Positions 25,634 to 36,290 of a stretch of DNA of 64,000 bases are shown piece after piece (position 1 is the stretch's first letter; every line of letters begins with the position of its first letter). Source of the DNA: Candidatus Gallacutalibacter stercoravium. Lineage in GTDB: Bacteria > Bacillota > Clostridia > Oscillospirales > Acutalibacteraceae. The notes under the pieces were generated by a model that saw nothing but the letters and a program-made list of their open reading frames with translations, did no database searches and was not told where the DNA came from. The stretch spans positions 1-64,000 of the forward strand of contig DVJE01000012.1 in NCBI GenBank assembly GCA_018716975.1, given 5' to 3'. A program made the position numbers and the translations under genes.

Positions 25634-27877
25634 TTACAGCTTTAGTTGCTCGCCGGCCGTTTCGTCTGCCGCAGGCAACATTCCCGCCGCAGGCAGGGTT
25701 TTGGTGCGGTGCCGGTTAGGTTTGCTCAGCATTCCTTCTCGATAAGCTTCGGCGTGCAGCACACGGTGGCCGCGCTTTAAGGTCATCACTGCAACGCCTT
25801 GGGTGTTTTTGGTGCTTTTGGCCGCGATGGCTCCGGAATGCACCAGCAGCATTCGGCCCGCCGACGAGGTGAGCAGATATTCCCCGTCCTCTTGTGCGTA
25901 AAAGGCAGCTGCTAAGGGCGCCTTGTCGCTATAAGCGTTAAGCAGCTTTTTCCGGTTGGTTTTGGTGGCGTAGGCGTTCATTTCTACCTTGGCCACTTTA
26001 CCGTTTTCAAACACAAACAGCATGCAGCCCTCATACGCCTTGGTGACCGCCATATAAACCGCCGATTCCCCCTCGTCCATACCCAGCCGCGCAGGAATAT
26101 ATTCCCCCAGCACGCTGGCTTTGGTTTCGGCAAAATCAGCCGCTTTGGCCTTATACACCTGGCAACGGTCGGTAAAGAAAAGCAAATCGCTGTTGTTGCC
26201 CGCTTCTATCTCCTGGGCCATTTCGTCGCCCTCTTTCAGCTTCTGCTCGCCGCTCATGCGCAGCGACTGCGGGGTAATCTTTTTAAAATAGCCCTCTTTA
26301 CTGAAAAACAAATGCACAGGGTAATCGGGGGTCTCCTCCTCGGGCTCCTCCTCCTGCATCTCGTCGGCATAAATCAGCATACTGCGGCGCGGTTGGCCAT
26401 ACTTTTTGGCCACCTCTTGCAGCTCTTTTACAATAATACCGTTTACCTTTTGCTTGCTGTTGAGGATCCCCTGCAGCTGTGCCACCTCCTCCTGCAAGCG
26501 AGAAATTTCCTCTGTGCGGCGCAGGATATATTCCCGGTTTAAGTGGCGCAAGCGAATCTCCGCCACATATTCCGCCTGGGTTTCATCAATGCCAAAGCCT
26601 ATCATCAAATTGGGCACCACTTCGCTTTCCTCTTGGGTGCCGCGGATAATGGCGATTGCCTTGTCGATATCCAGCAGAATCTTTTCTAGGCCTTGCAGCA
26701 GATGCAGCTTATCCTGCTTTTGTTGCATATCAAAGTGGGTGCGCCGCCGCACGCATTCCACGCGAAAGGCGATCCACTCTTGCAGCAGCTCCCGCACACC
26801 CAGCACACGGGGCACCCCCGCTATCAACACGTTAAAGTTGCACGAAAAGGTGTCTTCCAACTGCGTCATGCGAAACAGCCGCTGCATCAGCTTATCGGGA
26901 TCCACGCCCCGTTTCAGATCAATGGTAATTTTCAACCCATCCAAGCCGGTTTCGTCGCGAATATCGGCAATCTCTTTGATCTTGCCCTGCTTGACTAAAT
27001 CCACTACCTTTTCGATGACGGCCTCGCAAGTGGCGGTGGGCGGAATGCTGGTGATATCCACGCAGTTGGCCGATTTATCATAGGTATAGCGGGCGCGCAC
27101 CCGCACGCCGCCCCGGCCGGTGCGGTAAACCTCTTCCATCTGGGCGCGGTCATACAAGATCTGACCGCCGCCGGGGAAATCCGGCGCCAGCAATGTGGAG
27201 GCCACGTCGTGCTGCGGGTCTTTCATCAGGGCAATGGTGGTTTCGCACACCTCTTTTAGGTTAAAGGGGCAAATAGAACTGGCCATACCCACCGCGATGC
27301 CCGTATTGGCGTTAACCAATATCGTGGGAAAGGTTGCCGGCAGCAGCGTGGGCTCCTTAAGGGTGTTGTCGTAGTTATCCACAAAGTCAACAGTATCCCG
27401 ATCTAGGTCGGCAAAAAGCTCCTGGCAAATGGCGTCTAACTTGGCCTCTGTATAGCGTGAGGCGGCCCAGGCCATATCGCGGGAATAATATTTGCCGAAA
27501 TTCCCCTTAGAGTCTACATAAGGGTGCAGCAGCGCCTCATACCCGCGGCTCAGACGCACCATCGTATCGTAAATAGCGCTTTCACCGTGGGGATTCAGTT
27601 TCATGGTTTGCCCCACAATATTGGCGGATTTGGTGCGTGCGCCGGTGAGCAGGCCCATTTTATACATGGTATACAACAGTTTGCGGTGGGATGGCTTAAA
27701 GCCGTCGATCTCCGGCAATGCCCGAGAAAGAATGACGCTCATGGCGTAGGGCATAAAGTTATCTTTTAAGGTTGTGGCAATGCGTTGCTCCACCACCTCG
27801 CCGGCGCCCTGTATGACCCCGCGGGTTTGGGAAGAAGGCGGCTGCTTGGCGCCGCTGTTGCGTTTTCTGGATGGCAT
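25634..27877 (-). CDS. parC: Type IIA topoisomerase subunit A (ParC-like)
   Basis: 747 residues. The breakage-reunion domain has NFMPYAMSVILSRALPEIDG, the quinolone-region stretch NPHGESAIYDTMVRL and the catalytic tyrosine in AASRYTEAKL. A coiled coil (RRTEEISRLQEEVAQLQ) and a C-terminal beta-pinwheel follow. No QRRGGKG-type GyrA box is visible, which favours topoisomerase IV over gyrase. It pairs with the B subunit upstream (89-bp gap). Start chosen by AGGAG 9 nt upstream of the ATG. Confidence 0.88.
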   Translation of the reverse strand: MPSRKRNSGAKQPPSSQTRGVIQGAGEVVEQRIATTLKDNFMPYAMSVILSRALPEIDGFKPSHRKLLYTMYKMGLLTGARTKSANIVGQTMKLNPHGESAIYDTMVRLSRGYEALLHPYVDSKGNFGKYYSRDMAWAASRYTEAKLDAICQELFADLDRDTVDFVDNYDNTLKEPTLLPATFPTILVNANTGIAVGMASSICPFNLKEVCETTIALMKDPQHDVASTLLAPDFPGGGQILYDRAQMEEVYRTGRGGVRVRARYTYDKSANCVDITSIPPTATCEAVIEKVVDLVKQGKIKEIADIRDETGLDGLKITIDLKRGVDPDKLMQRLFRMTQLEDTFSCNFNVLIAGVPRVLGVRELLQEWIAFRVECVRRRTHFDMQQKQDKLHLLQGLEKILLDIDKAIAIIRGTQEESEVVPNLMIGFGIDETQAEYVAEIRLRHLNREYILRRTEEISRLQEEVAQLQGILNSKQKVNGIIVKELQEVAKKYGQPRRSMLIYADEMQEEEPEEETPDYPVHLFFSKEGYFKKITPQSLRMSGEQKLKEGDEMAQEIEAGNNSDLLFFTDRCQVYKAKAADFAETKASVLGEYIPARLGMDEGESAVYMAVTKAYEGCMLFVFENGKVAKVEMNAYATKTNRKKLLNAYSDKAPLAAAFYAQEDGEYLLTSSAGRMLLVHSGAIAAKSTKNTQGVAVMTLKRGHRVLHAEAYREGMLSKPNRHRTKTLPAAGMLPAADETAGEQLKL

Positions 27878-27966
27878 AGCGTTCAGCTCCTATTTTTTAT
27901 CCCTATTGTTCTAATATCCGGTTACCTCATTACGGCTACATGATGCAATGTAAAGCTGGCGGGCGA

Positions 27967-29955
27967 TCAGCTGACATCCGCCGCTTCCAGATAAAGATGC
28001 CCGTTTTCAGCGATATAATCCTTGCGCCCGCTGAGGTTATCGCCCAACAGCAGGTCAAACATTTGTGATGTTTGCTCCGCATCCTGCGGCATCACCTTGA
28101 TCAGCCGGCGGGTGGCGGGATTCATGGTGGTTAGACTCATCATGTCCGGCTCGTTTTCACCAAGGCCCTTAGAGCGCTGGATGGTATACTTGGCCTTGCC
28201 GATTTTATCTAAAAAGGCCTGTTTTTCCCCTTCGTCATAGGCAAAATAGGTTTCGTTTTTGGTGTTGATTTCATACAAGGGCGATTCGGCGATAAACACC
28301 TTGCCCGCCTCAATCAATGCAGGCGTTAAGCGGTACAGCATGGTGAGCAGCATGGTGCGGATATGGAACCCATCCACATCCGCATCGGTGCACAGGATAA
28401 TCTTGCTCCAACGCAGTTGGTTAATATCAAAAGAAGCCAGCTCTTTGTTGGCCTTGGATTTCACCTGCACGCCGCAGCCCAGCACCTTAATTAAATCGGT
28501 AATGATGTCGTTTTTAAAAATTTTATCGTAATCGGCCTTGAGGCAATTCAATATTTTGCCCCGAATGGGGATGATAGCTTGAAAATCAGGGTTACGGGCC
28601 TGTTTGCAGGCGCCCAAAGCGGAATCACCCTCCACGATAAATAGCTCCCGCTCGCTGATATCCTTGCTGCGGCAATCCACAAACTTGGCCACGCGGCTGG
28701 TGATATCCATGTTGCTGGTGAGCTTCTTTTTTAGGTTCATCCGGGTGCGCTCGGCATCCTCACGGCTGCGCTTGTTTATGAGCACCTGGGCGGCTATTTT
28801 ATCGGCCTCCATGGGGTTTTCAATAAAATAAATTTCCAACTGATGGCGCAGCAGCTCCACCATTGCCTCTTGAATGCCCTTGTTGGTAATGGCCTTTTTG
28901 GTTTGGTTTTCGTAAGAGGTGACGCTGGAAAAAGAGGATATGACGATAACCAGGCAATCCTCCACGTCGGTAAAAGTAATTTTGCTTTCGTTTTTATTGT
29001 ATTTGCCCGTTTGTTTTAAATAGGCGTCTATTTGGTATACAAAGGCGTTGCGCACCGCCTTTTCCGGCGCGCCACCGTGCTCCAGCCAGCTGGAGTTATG
29101 GTAATACTCCGCCGCGCTGTGCCGGTTAGAAAAGGTGCACGCCACATTGATTTTCGTTTTATATTCCGGCTTGTCGGCCCTATCGCGCACTTTACGCTCC
29201 GCCTGCCAGTTGAGCACGGGCACCAGGGTATCTTCCCCCGCGAGCTCCTTCACATGATCCACAATACCGTTTTCATATAAAAATTCCTGGGTTTCAAAGG
29301 CATTGCCCACCTGGTTGCGGAACACAAACCGCACCCCGTTGTTCACCACTGCCTGCCGTTTGATGGTATCGGCATAATATTCAGCGGGCACATCAATATC
29401 GGTAAATACCTGCAAATCAGGCTTCCAACGGATGGTGGTGCCCGATTCTTTTTTATTATAGGGTTCCTTGTGCAGCCCGCCCACGTTTTCGCCGTGCTCA
29501 AAATGCAGGGTGTAACGGGCCTGTTCCCGCGCGCTGCGGATATCCACATCCATGTATTCCGAAGCATACTGGGTCGCGCAAAGGCCCAAGCCGTTTAAGC
29601 CTAAAGAGTACTCGTAGCTGCCGGCGTCGTTGTTGTTATATTTACCCCCGGCGTACAACTCGCAGAACACCAATTCCCAGTTGTAGCGCCCCTCGTTTTC
29701 GTTGTAATCCACCGGGATACCCCGCCCGTGATCCTCCACCTCTACCGACTGATCGGCGTAACGGGTAACCGTAATCAGCGAGCCAAAGCCTTCGCGCGCT
29801 TCATCAATCGAGTTGGACAGAATCTCAAAAATAGAATGCTCGCATCCTTCCAACCCATCCGACCCAAAAATAACGGCCGGGCGCCGCCGCACCCGATCCG
29901 CTCCCTTTAACGAGGTGATACTATTATTGCCATAGGCCGCCGCCTTTTTTGCCAT
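27967..29955 (-). CDS. parE: Type IIA topoisomerase subunit B (ParE-like)
   Basis: 662 residues. GHKL ATPase with NSIDEA (about 49), DHGRGIPVD and GLNGLGLCATQ; transducer domain; TOPRIM with FIVEGDSALG and CTDADVDGFHI; C-terminal tower NKGIQE and RSKGLGENEPDMM. It supplies ATP-driven strand passage with the downstream A subunit. The order B then A on one strand suggests an operon. Assignment to topoisomerase IV follows the partner. Confidence 0.88.
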   Translation of the reverse strand: MAKKAAAYGNNSITSLKGADRVRRRPAVIFGSDGLEGCEHSIFEILSNSIDEAREGFGSLITVTRYADQSVEVEDHGRGIPVDYNENEGRYNWELVFCELYAGGKYNNNDAGSYEYSLGLNGLGLCATQYASEYMDVDIRSAREQARYTLHFEHGENVGGLHKEPYNKKESGTTIRWKPDLQVFTDIDVPAEYYADTIKRQAVVNNGVRFVFRNQVGNAFETQEFLYENGIVDHVKELAGEDTLVPVLNWQAERKVRDRADKPEYKTKINVACTFSNRHSAAEYYHNSSWLEHGGAPEKAVRNAFVYQIDAYLKQTGKYNKNESKITFTDVEDCLVIVISSFSSVTSYENQTKKAITNKGIQEAMVELLRHQLEIYFIENPMEADKIAAQVLINKRSREDAERTRMNLKKKLTSNMDITSRVAKFVDCRSKDISERELFIVEGDSALGACKQARNPDFQAIIPIRGKILNCLKADYDKIFKNDIITDLIKVLGCGVQVKSKANKELASFDINQLRWSKIILCTDADVDGFHIRTMLLTMLYRLTPALIEAGKVFIAESPLYEINTKNETYFAYDEGEKQAFLDKIGKAKYTIQRSKGLGENEPDMMSLTTMNPATRRLIKVMPQDAEQTSQMFDLLLGDNLSGRKDYIAENGHLYLEAADVS

Positions 29956-30155
29956 TTATCTTCTTCCTTTCGCCTTCTCCTTGCCCTATCACACGTTTTC
30001 TACTCTACCGCACCCGGGCCCAAGCTGTCAAGCGCCGCTGTTTCAAAAGCCTTTTGCATCCAATAGCATGATCCCCTTGGCGCAGCGCATACCTTGGAAA
30101 ATCCTGACTCTATCCGCCGGGCGCCTTTACAACAGCAAGCCGCCTTACAACAGGA

Positions 30156-30187
30156 AAACAGCTGCCGAATATCCTCAGCAGCTGTTT
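30156..30187 (-). terminator. Terminator of the dnaB-tilS-hpt-ftsH run
   Basis: AAACAGCTGC (30156-30165) pairs perfectly with 30178-30187 around a 12-nt loop; on the minus strand TTTTCC follows. It lies 70 bp past the ftsH stop. The rest of 29956-30257 shows nothing. Confidence 0.7.
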
Positions 30188-30257
30188 TGGTCTGCACCCA
30201 CCTGCGCCATTTTCACACTCTTGTGGCAACGGCGCAACAAAAATCAGAATACGGGCC

Positions 30258-32207
30258 TTACACGTTTTGCTCGGGGGAATCCTGAACTTCGCCCTCTTCA
30301 GACGGTGTGCTTGCCGGCTCTTCGGTTTCAGCCTGTTCCGGCAAAGGCTCCTGTTTTTTCTCCATAATGGCGGCAAATTGCTCGCCGCTCATTTTTTCTT
30401 CTAGGAACAAATGCCGCGCCACTTCGTGCAACTTATCCACATGGGCTTTTAGGAGCTCCTCTGTTGTGTGATAAGCGTTATTGATAATGGAACGCACTTC
30501 TTCATCAATTTCTGCGGCGGTTTCCTCTGAGTAATTTTTCACATGCCCCATATCCCGGCCGATAAACACTTCATCATTGTCGGATCCGTAAGTCATGGGG
30601 CCGAGCTTTTCGCTCATACCGTATTTGGTAACCATGTTGGTGGCCGTTTTGGTGGCCCGCTGAATATCGTTAGAGGCGCCGGTAGAAATATCGCCCAAAA
30701 TCAATGCTTCGGCCACCCGGCCGCCCAGCAGCACCACAATATCCTCTTTCATCTCGCTGCGGGAACGGTAGCTTTTATCCTCTGTGGGCAGCGACATGGT
30801 ATATCCGCCCGCCATACCGCGGGGTATAATAGAGATTTGATGCACCGGATCTTGAGTTGGGCAATAATAGGTAACCACAGCATGCCCAGCTTCATGGTAC
30901 GCCGTAAGGTTCTTTTCTTTTTCACTCATGACGCGGGACTTCTTCTCGGCGCCCACTACCACTTTAATGGTAGCCTCTTCTATCTCGTTCATGGTGATGG
31001 CCTTGCTGTTCTTGCGTGCGGCCAACAGAGCCGCCTCGTTCAGCAGATTTTCCAAATCCGCGCCGGTAAAGCCCGCCGTAGAGGCCGCAATGGTTCTTAA
31101 ATTGACATCGGGCGCCAAGGGCTTGCCTCTGGCGTGCACCTTCAAAATATCCTCGCGGCCCTTAATATCGGGGGCGCCCACCATCACATGCCGGTCAAAA
31201 CGGCCGGGGCGCATCAGGGCGGGATCCAGTACGTCGGGGCGGTTGGTGGCCGCTATCATAATAACCCCTTCGTTGGCGCCGAAGCCGTCCATCTCCACCA
31301 GCATCTGGTTTAAGGTTTGCTCGCGTTCATCGTGCCCGCCGCCCAAGCCGGCGCCGCGTTGGCGGCCCACCGCGTCGATTTCATCGATGAAAACGATACA
31401 GGGGGCGTTCTTTTTGGCTTGGTCAAACAAATCGCGCACACGGGAAGCACCCACGCCCACGAACATCTCAACAAAATCGGAACCCGAAATAGAGAAGAAG
31501 GGTACGCCGGCCTCGCCGGCCACTGCGCGGGCCAACAGGGTTTTACCCGTGCCAGGAGGGCCCACCAGCAGCACGCCCTTGGGGATGCGCGCGCCCAGCT
31601 CATTGTACTTTTTGGGATTTTTCAGAAAATCCACTATTTCGCGCAATTCCTCTTTTTCTTCGTCGGCGCCTGCCACGTCGGCAAAGGTGGTTTTGCGCTT
31701 TTCATCCGCCATATTGCGTATTTTAGCCTTGCCAAAGTTCATCTGCTTGCCGCCGTCGCCCATACTGTTGGCGAAGCGCTTCATCATGAACCACCACAGC
31801 AGGCCCAGCAGCACCATGCTGATGACCAGCGGCAAAAGGCTGGTGATCCAAGAGGTTTCCTGGGGCCTCTCCCAGTTATACACCATGGGGGCATCGGGAT
31901 GTTGCTCGTCGTATTGCTCCACATAGGGGGTAATTCTATCCAAAATTTCCCCTACATTGGGGGCCGTATAATAGATGGGCTCTTCTTGGTTGTTGAGCAC
32001 AATCCGCATGGCTCCCGTGCCGAAATCCATGTCGTACTCAACAACTTCCATATTTTTAAAGTGCGCGATAATTTCCGATGTTTTATAAGTCTCCTGCGGA
32101 CGGTTATTCAGCAGGGTTACAATCACAATCATCGCCAATATGGGAATTCCAAGATAAATCAATATGTTGCGCAGTTTTCTTTTGTTGCCGTCCAAACTCC
32201 TGCTCAC
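30258..32207 (-). CDS. ftsH: ATP-dependent zinc metalloprotease FtsH
   Basis: 649 residues. Two transmembrane helices (about 12-32 and 105-128) flank an extracytoplasmic domain. The AAA module has Walker A GPPGTGKT, Walker [12 protein letters not shown] and the second region of homology [18 protein letters not shown]. The zinc site HEAGH is in [12 protein letters not shown], with the third ligand in the [14 protein letters not shown] area. The C-terminal tail is Glu/Pro-rich. It degrades membrane and regulatory proteins. It follows hpt by 19 bp in the conserved tilS-hpt-ftsH order. Confidence 0.97.
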   Translation of the reverse strand: MSRSLDGNKRKLRNILIYLGIPILAMIVIVTLLNNRPQETYKTSEIIAHFKNMEVVEYDMDFGTGAMRIVLNNQEEPIYYTAPNVGEILDRITPYVEQYDEQHPDAPMVYNWERPQETSWITSLLPLVISMVLLGLLWWFMMKRFANSMGDGGKQMNFGKAKIRNMADEKRKTTFADVAGADEEKEELREIVDFLKNPKKYNELGARIPKGVLLVGPPGTGKTLLARAVAGEAGVPFFSISGSDFVEMFVGVGASRVRDLFDQAKKNAPCIVFIDEIDAVGRQRGAGLGGGHDEREQTLNQMLVEMDGFGANEGVIMIAATNRPDVLDPALMRPGRFDRHVMVGAPDIKGREDILKVHARGKPLAPDVNLRTIAASTAGFTGADLENLLNEAALLAARKNSKAITMNEIEEATIKVVVGAEKKSRVMSEKEKNLTAYHEAGHAVVTYYCPTQDPVHQISIIPRGMAGGYTMSLPTEDKSYRSRSEMKEDIVVLLGGRVAEALILGDISTGASNDIQRATKTATNMVTKYGMSEKLGPMTYGSDNDEVFIGRDMGHVKNYSEETAAEIDEEVRSIINNAYHTTEELLKAHVDKLHEVARHLFLEEKMSGEQFAAIMEKKQEPLPEQAETEEPASTPSEEGEVQDSPEQNV

Positions 32208-32226
32208 TCCTTTAATTCATGGGCTT

Positions 32227-32778
32227 TTATTTGCTGTATACTTCCGGCTTTAAAATTCCCACATAGGGCAAATTCCGATATTTTTCATCATAGTCAAGGC
32301 CATAGCCCACCACAAATTCATCTGGAACCTGGCAGCCGACGTAATCGGCCTTAATGTCCACCTTGCGCCGTTCCGGCTTATCCAACAAGGTGCACAGCTT
32401 AATGCTGGCCGGCCCCCTGGCTTGCAGCAGCTCCAGTATGTATTGCAGCGTCATGCCGCTATCGAGAATATCCTCCACGACCAATAAATCGTATCCACCT
32501 AAGGGGATGTCCAAATCCTTGACGATCTTAACGATACCGCTGGTTTTTACCCCGCTGCCATAGCTGGAAACCGACATAAAATCAATACGGCAAGGAATGG
32601 TAATGTGCCGCATTAAATCAGACATAAACACAACCGAGCCCTTTAATATGCTCACCATGAGCAAATTCTTCCCCCGGTAATCCTCGCTTATGCGCCGGCC
32701 CAATTGAGCCACCATCTCTTGAAGCTGTGATTCGCTTAATAATACGCTGCCAATATCCTGAGTCATATCGTTATGCAT
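32227..32778 (-). CDS. hpt: Hypoxanthine phosphoribosyltransferase
   Basis: 183 residues from the ATG at 32778 (GGGAGGG 8 nt upstream). The PRPP-binding motif is VVEDILDSGMTLQYIL, with SILKGSVVFMSDL and VGYGLDYDEKYRNLPYVG at the purine site. It salvages hypoxanthine or guanine with PRPP. It overlaps the end of tilS by 8 bp, so the genes are translationally coupled. Confidence 0.95.
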   Translation of the reverse strand: MHNDMTQDIGSVLLSESQLQEMVAQLGRRISEDYRGKNLLMVSILKGSVVFMSDLMRHITIPCRIDFMSVSSYGSGVKTSGIVKIVKDLDIPLGGYDLLVVEDILDSGMTLQYILELLQARGPASIKLCTLLDKPERRKVDIKADYVGCQVPDEFVVGYGLDYDEKYRNLPYVGILKPEVYSK

Positions 32779-34204
32779 CGCCAATGCCCTCCCTCTTCTG
32801 CCGTTCATCTGGCCCGGCAGATAATATTAGGGCCACACGGCTGGTTGCCTCGTTCACCGCAAATCCCTCGGCAGCCCCAAAACCTTCGGCCCATATTACC
32901 TTGTTCTCTCGCGCTAGCAGCAACAACCGGCTTCGTTTTTCCTGTTGCACCTTTGCCTCGCCGAACAGCTTTTTTAAGGTTTTTGTTACGCCGCGGCCCG
33001 CCTGACGAAAGGTATCCCCCTGCCGCCGGTTGCGCACAACTGCGTCAATAGGTATTGTATCATAGTCCAGCGCGCGATTAAATAACTTTTTGTTAAATTT
33101 AAGACGCTTATCGTATTCAAAACGTTCTACCACCTCAATTATGAACGTTTTGTGCCAACCTGTCAAGATTTCACCCGTAGCAAAAGGACGCTGCCACAGG
33201 GCTTGTTCCTCTTCATTCCCCAACGCGGAAGCCACCGGCTTGAGCCAGCCGCCGCGCACTTGCAAAGTTACCCCGCCGGGCAGGTTAACGCCCCCTTGCC
33301 CTGCCAGCAGCTGATCCGCCCGGCGGATATGACGGTACTCCGGCGAAGCGCCCTCCCGGCGCGCCAGCATCGCCAGCGCCCGGCTGCGCACTGCCTGCGG
33401 AGCCTTAGCCAAACTATCCGCCCGGTAACCACCCCGGCCTTTTGCAGCATCCAACAAATCTGCAGCCTGGGCCTGCAAGCACGCATCATCCTGCCGCAAC
33501 ACCTGCGATAAGCGCCACACCGCTTGCTCTAGGGCTGGATTCAATTCTTTTAAAACCGGAATTACTTCATGGCGTATCCGATTGCGGGCGTATTCCAAGC
33601 TTTGGTTGGTGCTGTCGTTTACATAGGCCACATCATACTGGGCACAGTAGGCCTCTATCTCTTGGCGCGTCAGCCCGATGACTGGGCGCACAATATTGCC
33701 CCGTACCGGCGCAATGCCGCACAGCCCTTTGCCGCCCGCGCCGCGCGCCAAATGCAGCAGCACGGTCTCGGCGTGATCCGAGCAGGTGTGCGCGGTGGCG
33801 ATTTTCACCTGCCCGCCGCCCAGCTGCCCAACCAGCTGTTCAACCAGCTGCTCAAAAAAGCGGTAACGCACCAGCCTGCCGCATTCCTCCAGCCCTTGGC
33901 CGTTGGCGGCTGCCAACGCGGGTACATCCGCCCGATGTATCCGGCAAGGGATGCCCCGCGCCGCGCACCAGTTGGCCACAAAGGTTTCATCACGCTGGGC
34001 TTCCTGCCCACGGATCCCATGGTTAACATGCGCTGCAACCACATGTATATTCATTTGCGCCGCATTTTCGCAAAGAAAGTGCAGCATAGCCATAGAGTCC
34101 GCCCCGCCGGAAACACCGGCAATCACCGCATCCCCCGGTGCAAACATATTATACTCCCTTATGGCGGCCCATATTTTTTCTTGGGGCGTCCTATTATCCT
34201 TCAC
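32771..34204 (-). CDS. tilS: tRNA(Ile)-lysidine synthase
   Basis: 477 residues from the GTG at 34204, overlapping dnaB by 11 bp with GGAGG 9 nt upstream; longer frames run into dnaB and lack homology. The PP-loop is GVSGGADSMAML (about 28-39). HVNHGIRG, TAHTCSDHAETVLLHLARG and the C-terminal TilS domain (RRQGDTFRQAG) are present. It converts C34 of the CAU-anticodon isoleucine tRNA to lysidine. Confidence 0.94.
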   Translation of the reverse strand: MKDNRTPQEKIWAAIREYNMFAPGDAVIAGVSGGADSMAMLHFLCENAAQMNIHVVAAHVNHGIRGQEAQRDETFVANWCAARGIPCRIHRADVPALAAANGQGLEECGRLVRYRFFEQLVEQLVGQLGGGQVKIATAHTCSDHAETVLLHLARGAGGKGLCGIAPVRGNIVRPVIGLTRQEIEAYCAQYDVAYVNDSTNQSLEYARNRIRHEVIPVLKELNPALEQAVWRLSQVLRQDDACLQAQAADLLDAAKGRGGYRADSLAKAPQAVRSRALAMLARREGASPEYRHIRRADQLLAGQGGVNLPGGVTLQVRGGWLKPVASALGNEEEQALWQRPFATGEILTGWHKTFIIEVVERFEYDKRLKFNKKLFNRALDYDTIPIDAVVRNRRQGDTFRQAGRGVTKTLKKLFGEAKVQQEKRSRLLLLARENKVIWAEGFGAAEGFAVNEATSRVALILSAGPDERQKREGIGDA

Positions 34205-35564
34205 GCCGGAACGCCTCCTGTGCGGTAAAGCGCATATACTCGCCCTGCCAATGCAGCTGCACGGTGCGGGTTTCGCCGTGGCGGTTTTTTGCCACAATAC
34301 ATTCACCGCTGTTTTTGTCGTCGCCTGTACCTTGACCGTCGGTGTTATAGTAATCCGGCCGGTAGAGGAACATAACAATGTCAGCGTCTTGCTCAATGGA
34401 GCCGGAATCGCGCAAATCCGAGAGCACCGGCCGGTGCTCGGTGCGCTGCTCGCTGGCACGAGAAAGCTGCGATAGGGTAATAACCGGCACGTTGAGCTCT
34501 TTGGCCATAATTTTTAAGTTTCGGGTGATCTCCGAAATTTCCTGCACCCGGTTATCTATCCGACGTCCGCCCGACATCAACTGCAAATAATCGATAATCA
34601 CCAAATCCACATCCCGCAGACGGCGCAACTTCGCCTTCATTTCGGGCACGGTGATGCCGGGTGTGTCGTCAAAATACACCTGGGTTTTGCTCAGCACATC
34701 CCCCGCTTCAATCAGGCGCACCCATTCGTCCTCCGACAGTTTACCCGTGCGCAGCTTTGTGCCCTCCACCATCGCTTCTGTAGAAAGCATGCGCGAGGCC
34801 AGCTGTTCTTTGGTCATTTCCAGCGAAAAAAAGGCCACCTTATTTTTACGGTCGCCCACCGCCACATTGCGGGCTATATTCAAGGCAAAGCTGGTTTTTC
34901 CCATACCGGGGCGGGCTGCCAGCAGCAGCAGATCCGAGCGGTTTAAACCGGTTATGGTATCATCCAAGTCGCCTATCCCCGTAGACAGGCTGCGGTACTG
35001 CTCATTTTCGCGGGAGTTGAGCAAATCCAAGCGATCAAAGGTTTCGATAATCACTTCATTGATGCGCTGCAGCCCCTGCATATTTTTCCCCCGGCGGATA
35101 TCGAAAATGCGCTGCTCCGCTGAATCCAGCAGCTCGGCAGCATCTGCGGCGCCGTCGGCGGCGTCTTCAATAATATCGCGCGCCGTGGTAATCAGGGTGC
35201 GGATATCGTATTTATCCCGCACAATGTAGGCGTAAGATTCCACGTTAGAGATAGACGGCACAATCTGCGCCAGCTGCAACAGGTAGTTTTTGCCGGTTGA
35301 TTCGTCAAACCCTTCTTCCTGCTTGAGCTTTTCTAGAACCGTAACAAAATCCACCGGCTGTCCCAGGGTAAACATCTCTAGCATGGCGGCATAAATCATG
35401 CGGTGGTTGGCCAAATAAAAATATTCCGGTCGGGGCAATATTTCGGCCACGCGATCCAGGCATTGGGATTCCAGCAACACCGCGCCCAATACCGATTGCT
35501 CCGCCTCCGGGCTATACGGCAAATTTAACCCATCATAGCCCGAAGTTACCGAAAACTCTGCCAT
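34194..35564 (-). CDS. dnaB: Replicative DNA helicase DnaB
   Basis: 456 residues. The N-terminal helical domain (PYSPEAEQSVLGAVLL) is followed by the RecA-type motor: Walker A AARPGMGKTSFAL (about 205-217), Walker B VDLVIIDYLQLMSGG and QLSRASEQR. It unwinds DNA at the replication fork. It heads a leftward run with tilS and hpt; the rplI terminator lies upstream. Confidence 0.97.
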   Translation of the reverse strand: MAEFSVTSGYDGLNLPYSPEAEQSVLGAVLLESQCLDRVAEILPRPEYFYLANHRMIYAAMLEMFTLGQPVDFVTVLEKLKQEEGFDESTGKNYLLQLAQIVPSISNVESYAYIVRDKYDIRTLITTARDIIEDAADGAADAAELLDSAEQRIFDIRRGKNMQGLQRINEVIIETFDRLDLLNSRENEQYRSLSTGIGDLDDTITGLNRSDLLLLAARPGMGKTSFALNIARNVAVGDRKNKVAFFSLEMTKEQLASRMLSTEAMVEGTKLRTGKLSEDEWVRLIEAGDVLSKTQVYFDDTPGITVPEMKAKLRRLRDVDLVIIDYLQLMSGGRRIDNRVQEISEITRNLKIMAKELNVPVITLSQLSRASEQRTEHRPVLSDLRDSGSIEQDADIVMFLYRPDYYNTDGQGTGDDKNSGECIVAKNRHGETRTVQLHWQGEYMRFTAQEAFRREG

Positions 35565-35690
35565 AGGAACACCCCTTACTTCTTAAACACAGAATAGAAA
35601 TCAAACCTTTTACACCGGGCCCAGCGGCATCTTTCCCGCCGGCAAAGCTATAACCGCAACGGCGGGCGGGGCTAGGCTAAAAACAAACAA

Positions 35691-35736
35691 GGGCGGAGAG
35701 GAGCCCCTGCCAGGCAGAGAACATCCTCTAACGCCC
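35691..35736 (-). terminator. Elaborate terminator between rplI and dnaB
   Basis: Three nested stems: GGGCG/CGCCC (35691-35695, 35732-35736), AGAGGA/TCCTCT (35697-35702, 35724-35729) and GCC/GGC at the tip. On the minus strand TTGTTTGTTTTT follows. It probably ends the gdpP-rplI transcript, with partial read-through to dnaB possible. Confidence 0.7.
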
Positions 35737-35757
35737 CAAAGCGGATGCGATATGCTT

Positions 35758-36210
35758 TTACGAATTCTTTTCGCCCACCATAACATAAATCTTGGCAGAG
35801 ATACCCGCATATAGCTTCACTTCGCACTCATAAGTGCCAAAAGCCTTAATATCGCCGCTTAGCTCAATTTTGCGCTTATCAACCTCTACCTGAAACGTTT
35901 TTTTCAGTTCTTCTGCAATTTCTTTTGCAGTAACCGATCCGAACAGCTTGCCACCCTGGCCGGCGCTTGCGTAAATATGCACGGTTTTACCGTTTATCAG
36001 CTGGGCCGCTTGGTTCGCAGCCGCCTTTTCTGTTTCAATTTTGTGCTGCTTGGCCTGTTCGGCGTTCTTTAACTCATTCATCGCTTGAGCGTTGGCCTCT
36101 TTGGCCAGCTTGCGCGGCAACAAGAAATTGCGCGCATAGCCGTCGGACACATTGACCAACTCGCCCTTTTTGCCGCTGCCCTTTACGTCTGCTAATAAAA
36201 TAACCTTCAT
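35758..36210 (-). CDS. rplI: 50S ribosomal protein L9
   Basis: 150 residues, standard length. The N-terminal signature is [19 protein letters not shown] with [16 protein letters not shown], then the long connecting helix and the C-terminal domain ([13 protein letters not shown]). It bridges ribosomes in polysomes. It lies between gdpP and dnaB as in most Firmicutes. Confidence 0.97.
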   Translation of the reverse strand: MKVILLADVKGSGKKGELVNVSDGYARNFLLPRKLAKEANAQAMNELKNAEQAKQHKIETEKAAANQAAQLINGKTVHIYASAGQGGKLFGSVTAKEIAEELKKTFQVEVDKRKIELSGDIKAFGTYECEVKLYAGISAKIYVMVGEKNS

Positions 36211-36290
36211 AATAATCCCCCATTTCTCTTCCGGCGATAAAGCGCCATGTCTTTTCTTTTTAGCGCCTTCCGCCGCAGGATGTTTCTATT

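Noticed and set aside
30928-31926. A 332-codon rightward frame inside ftsH
   Set aside because: It is antisense to the conserved FtsH AAA region and has no ribosome-binding site or motif.
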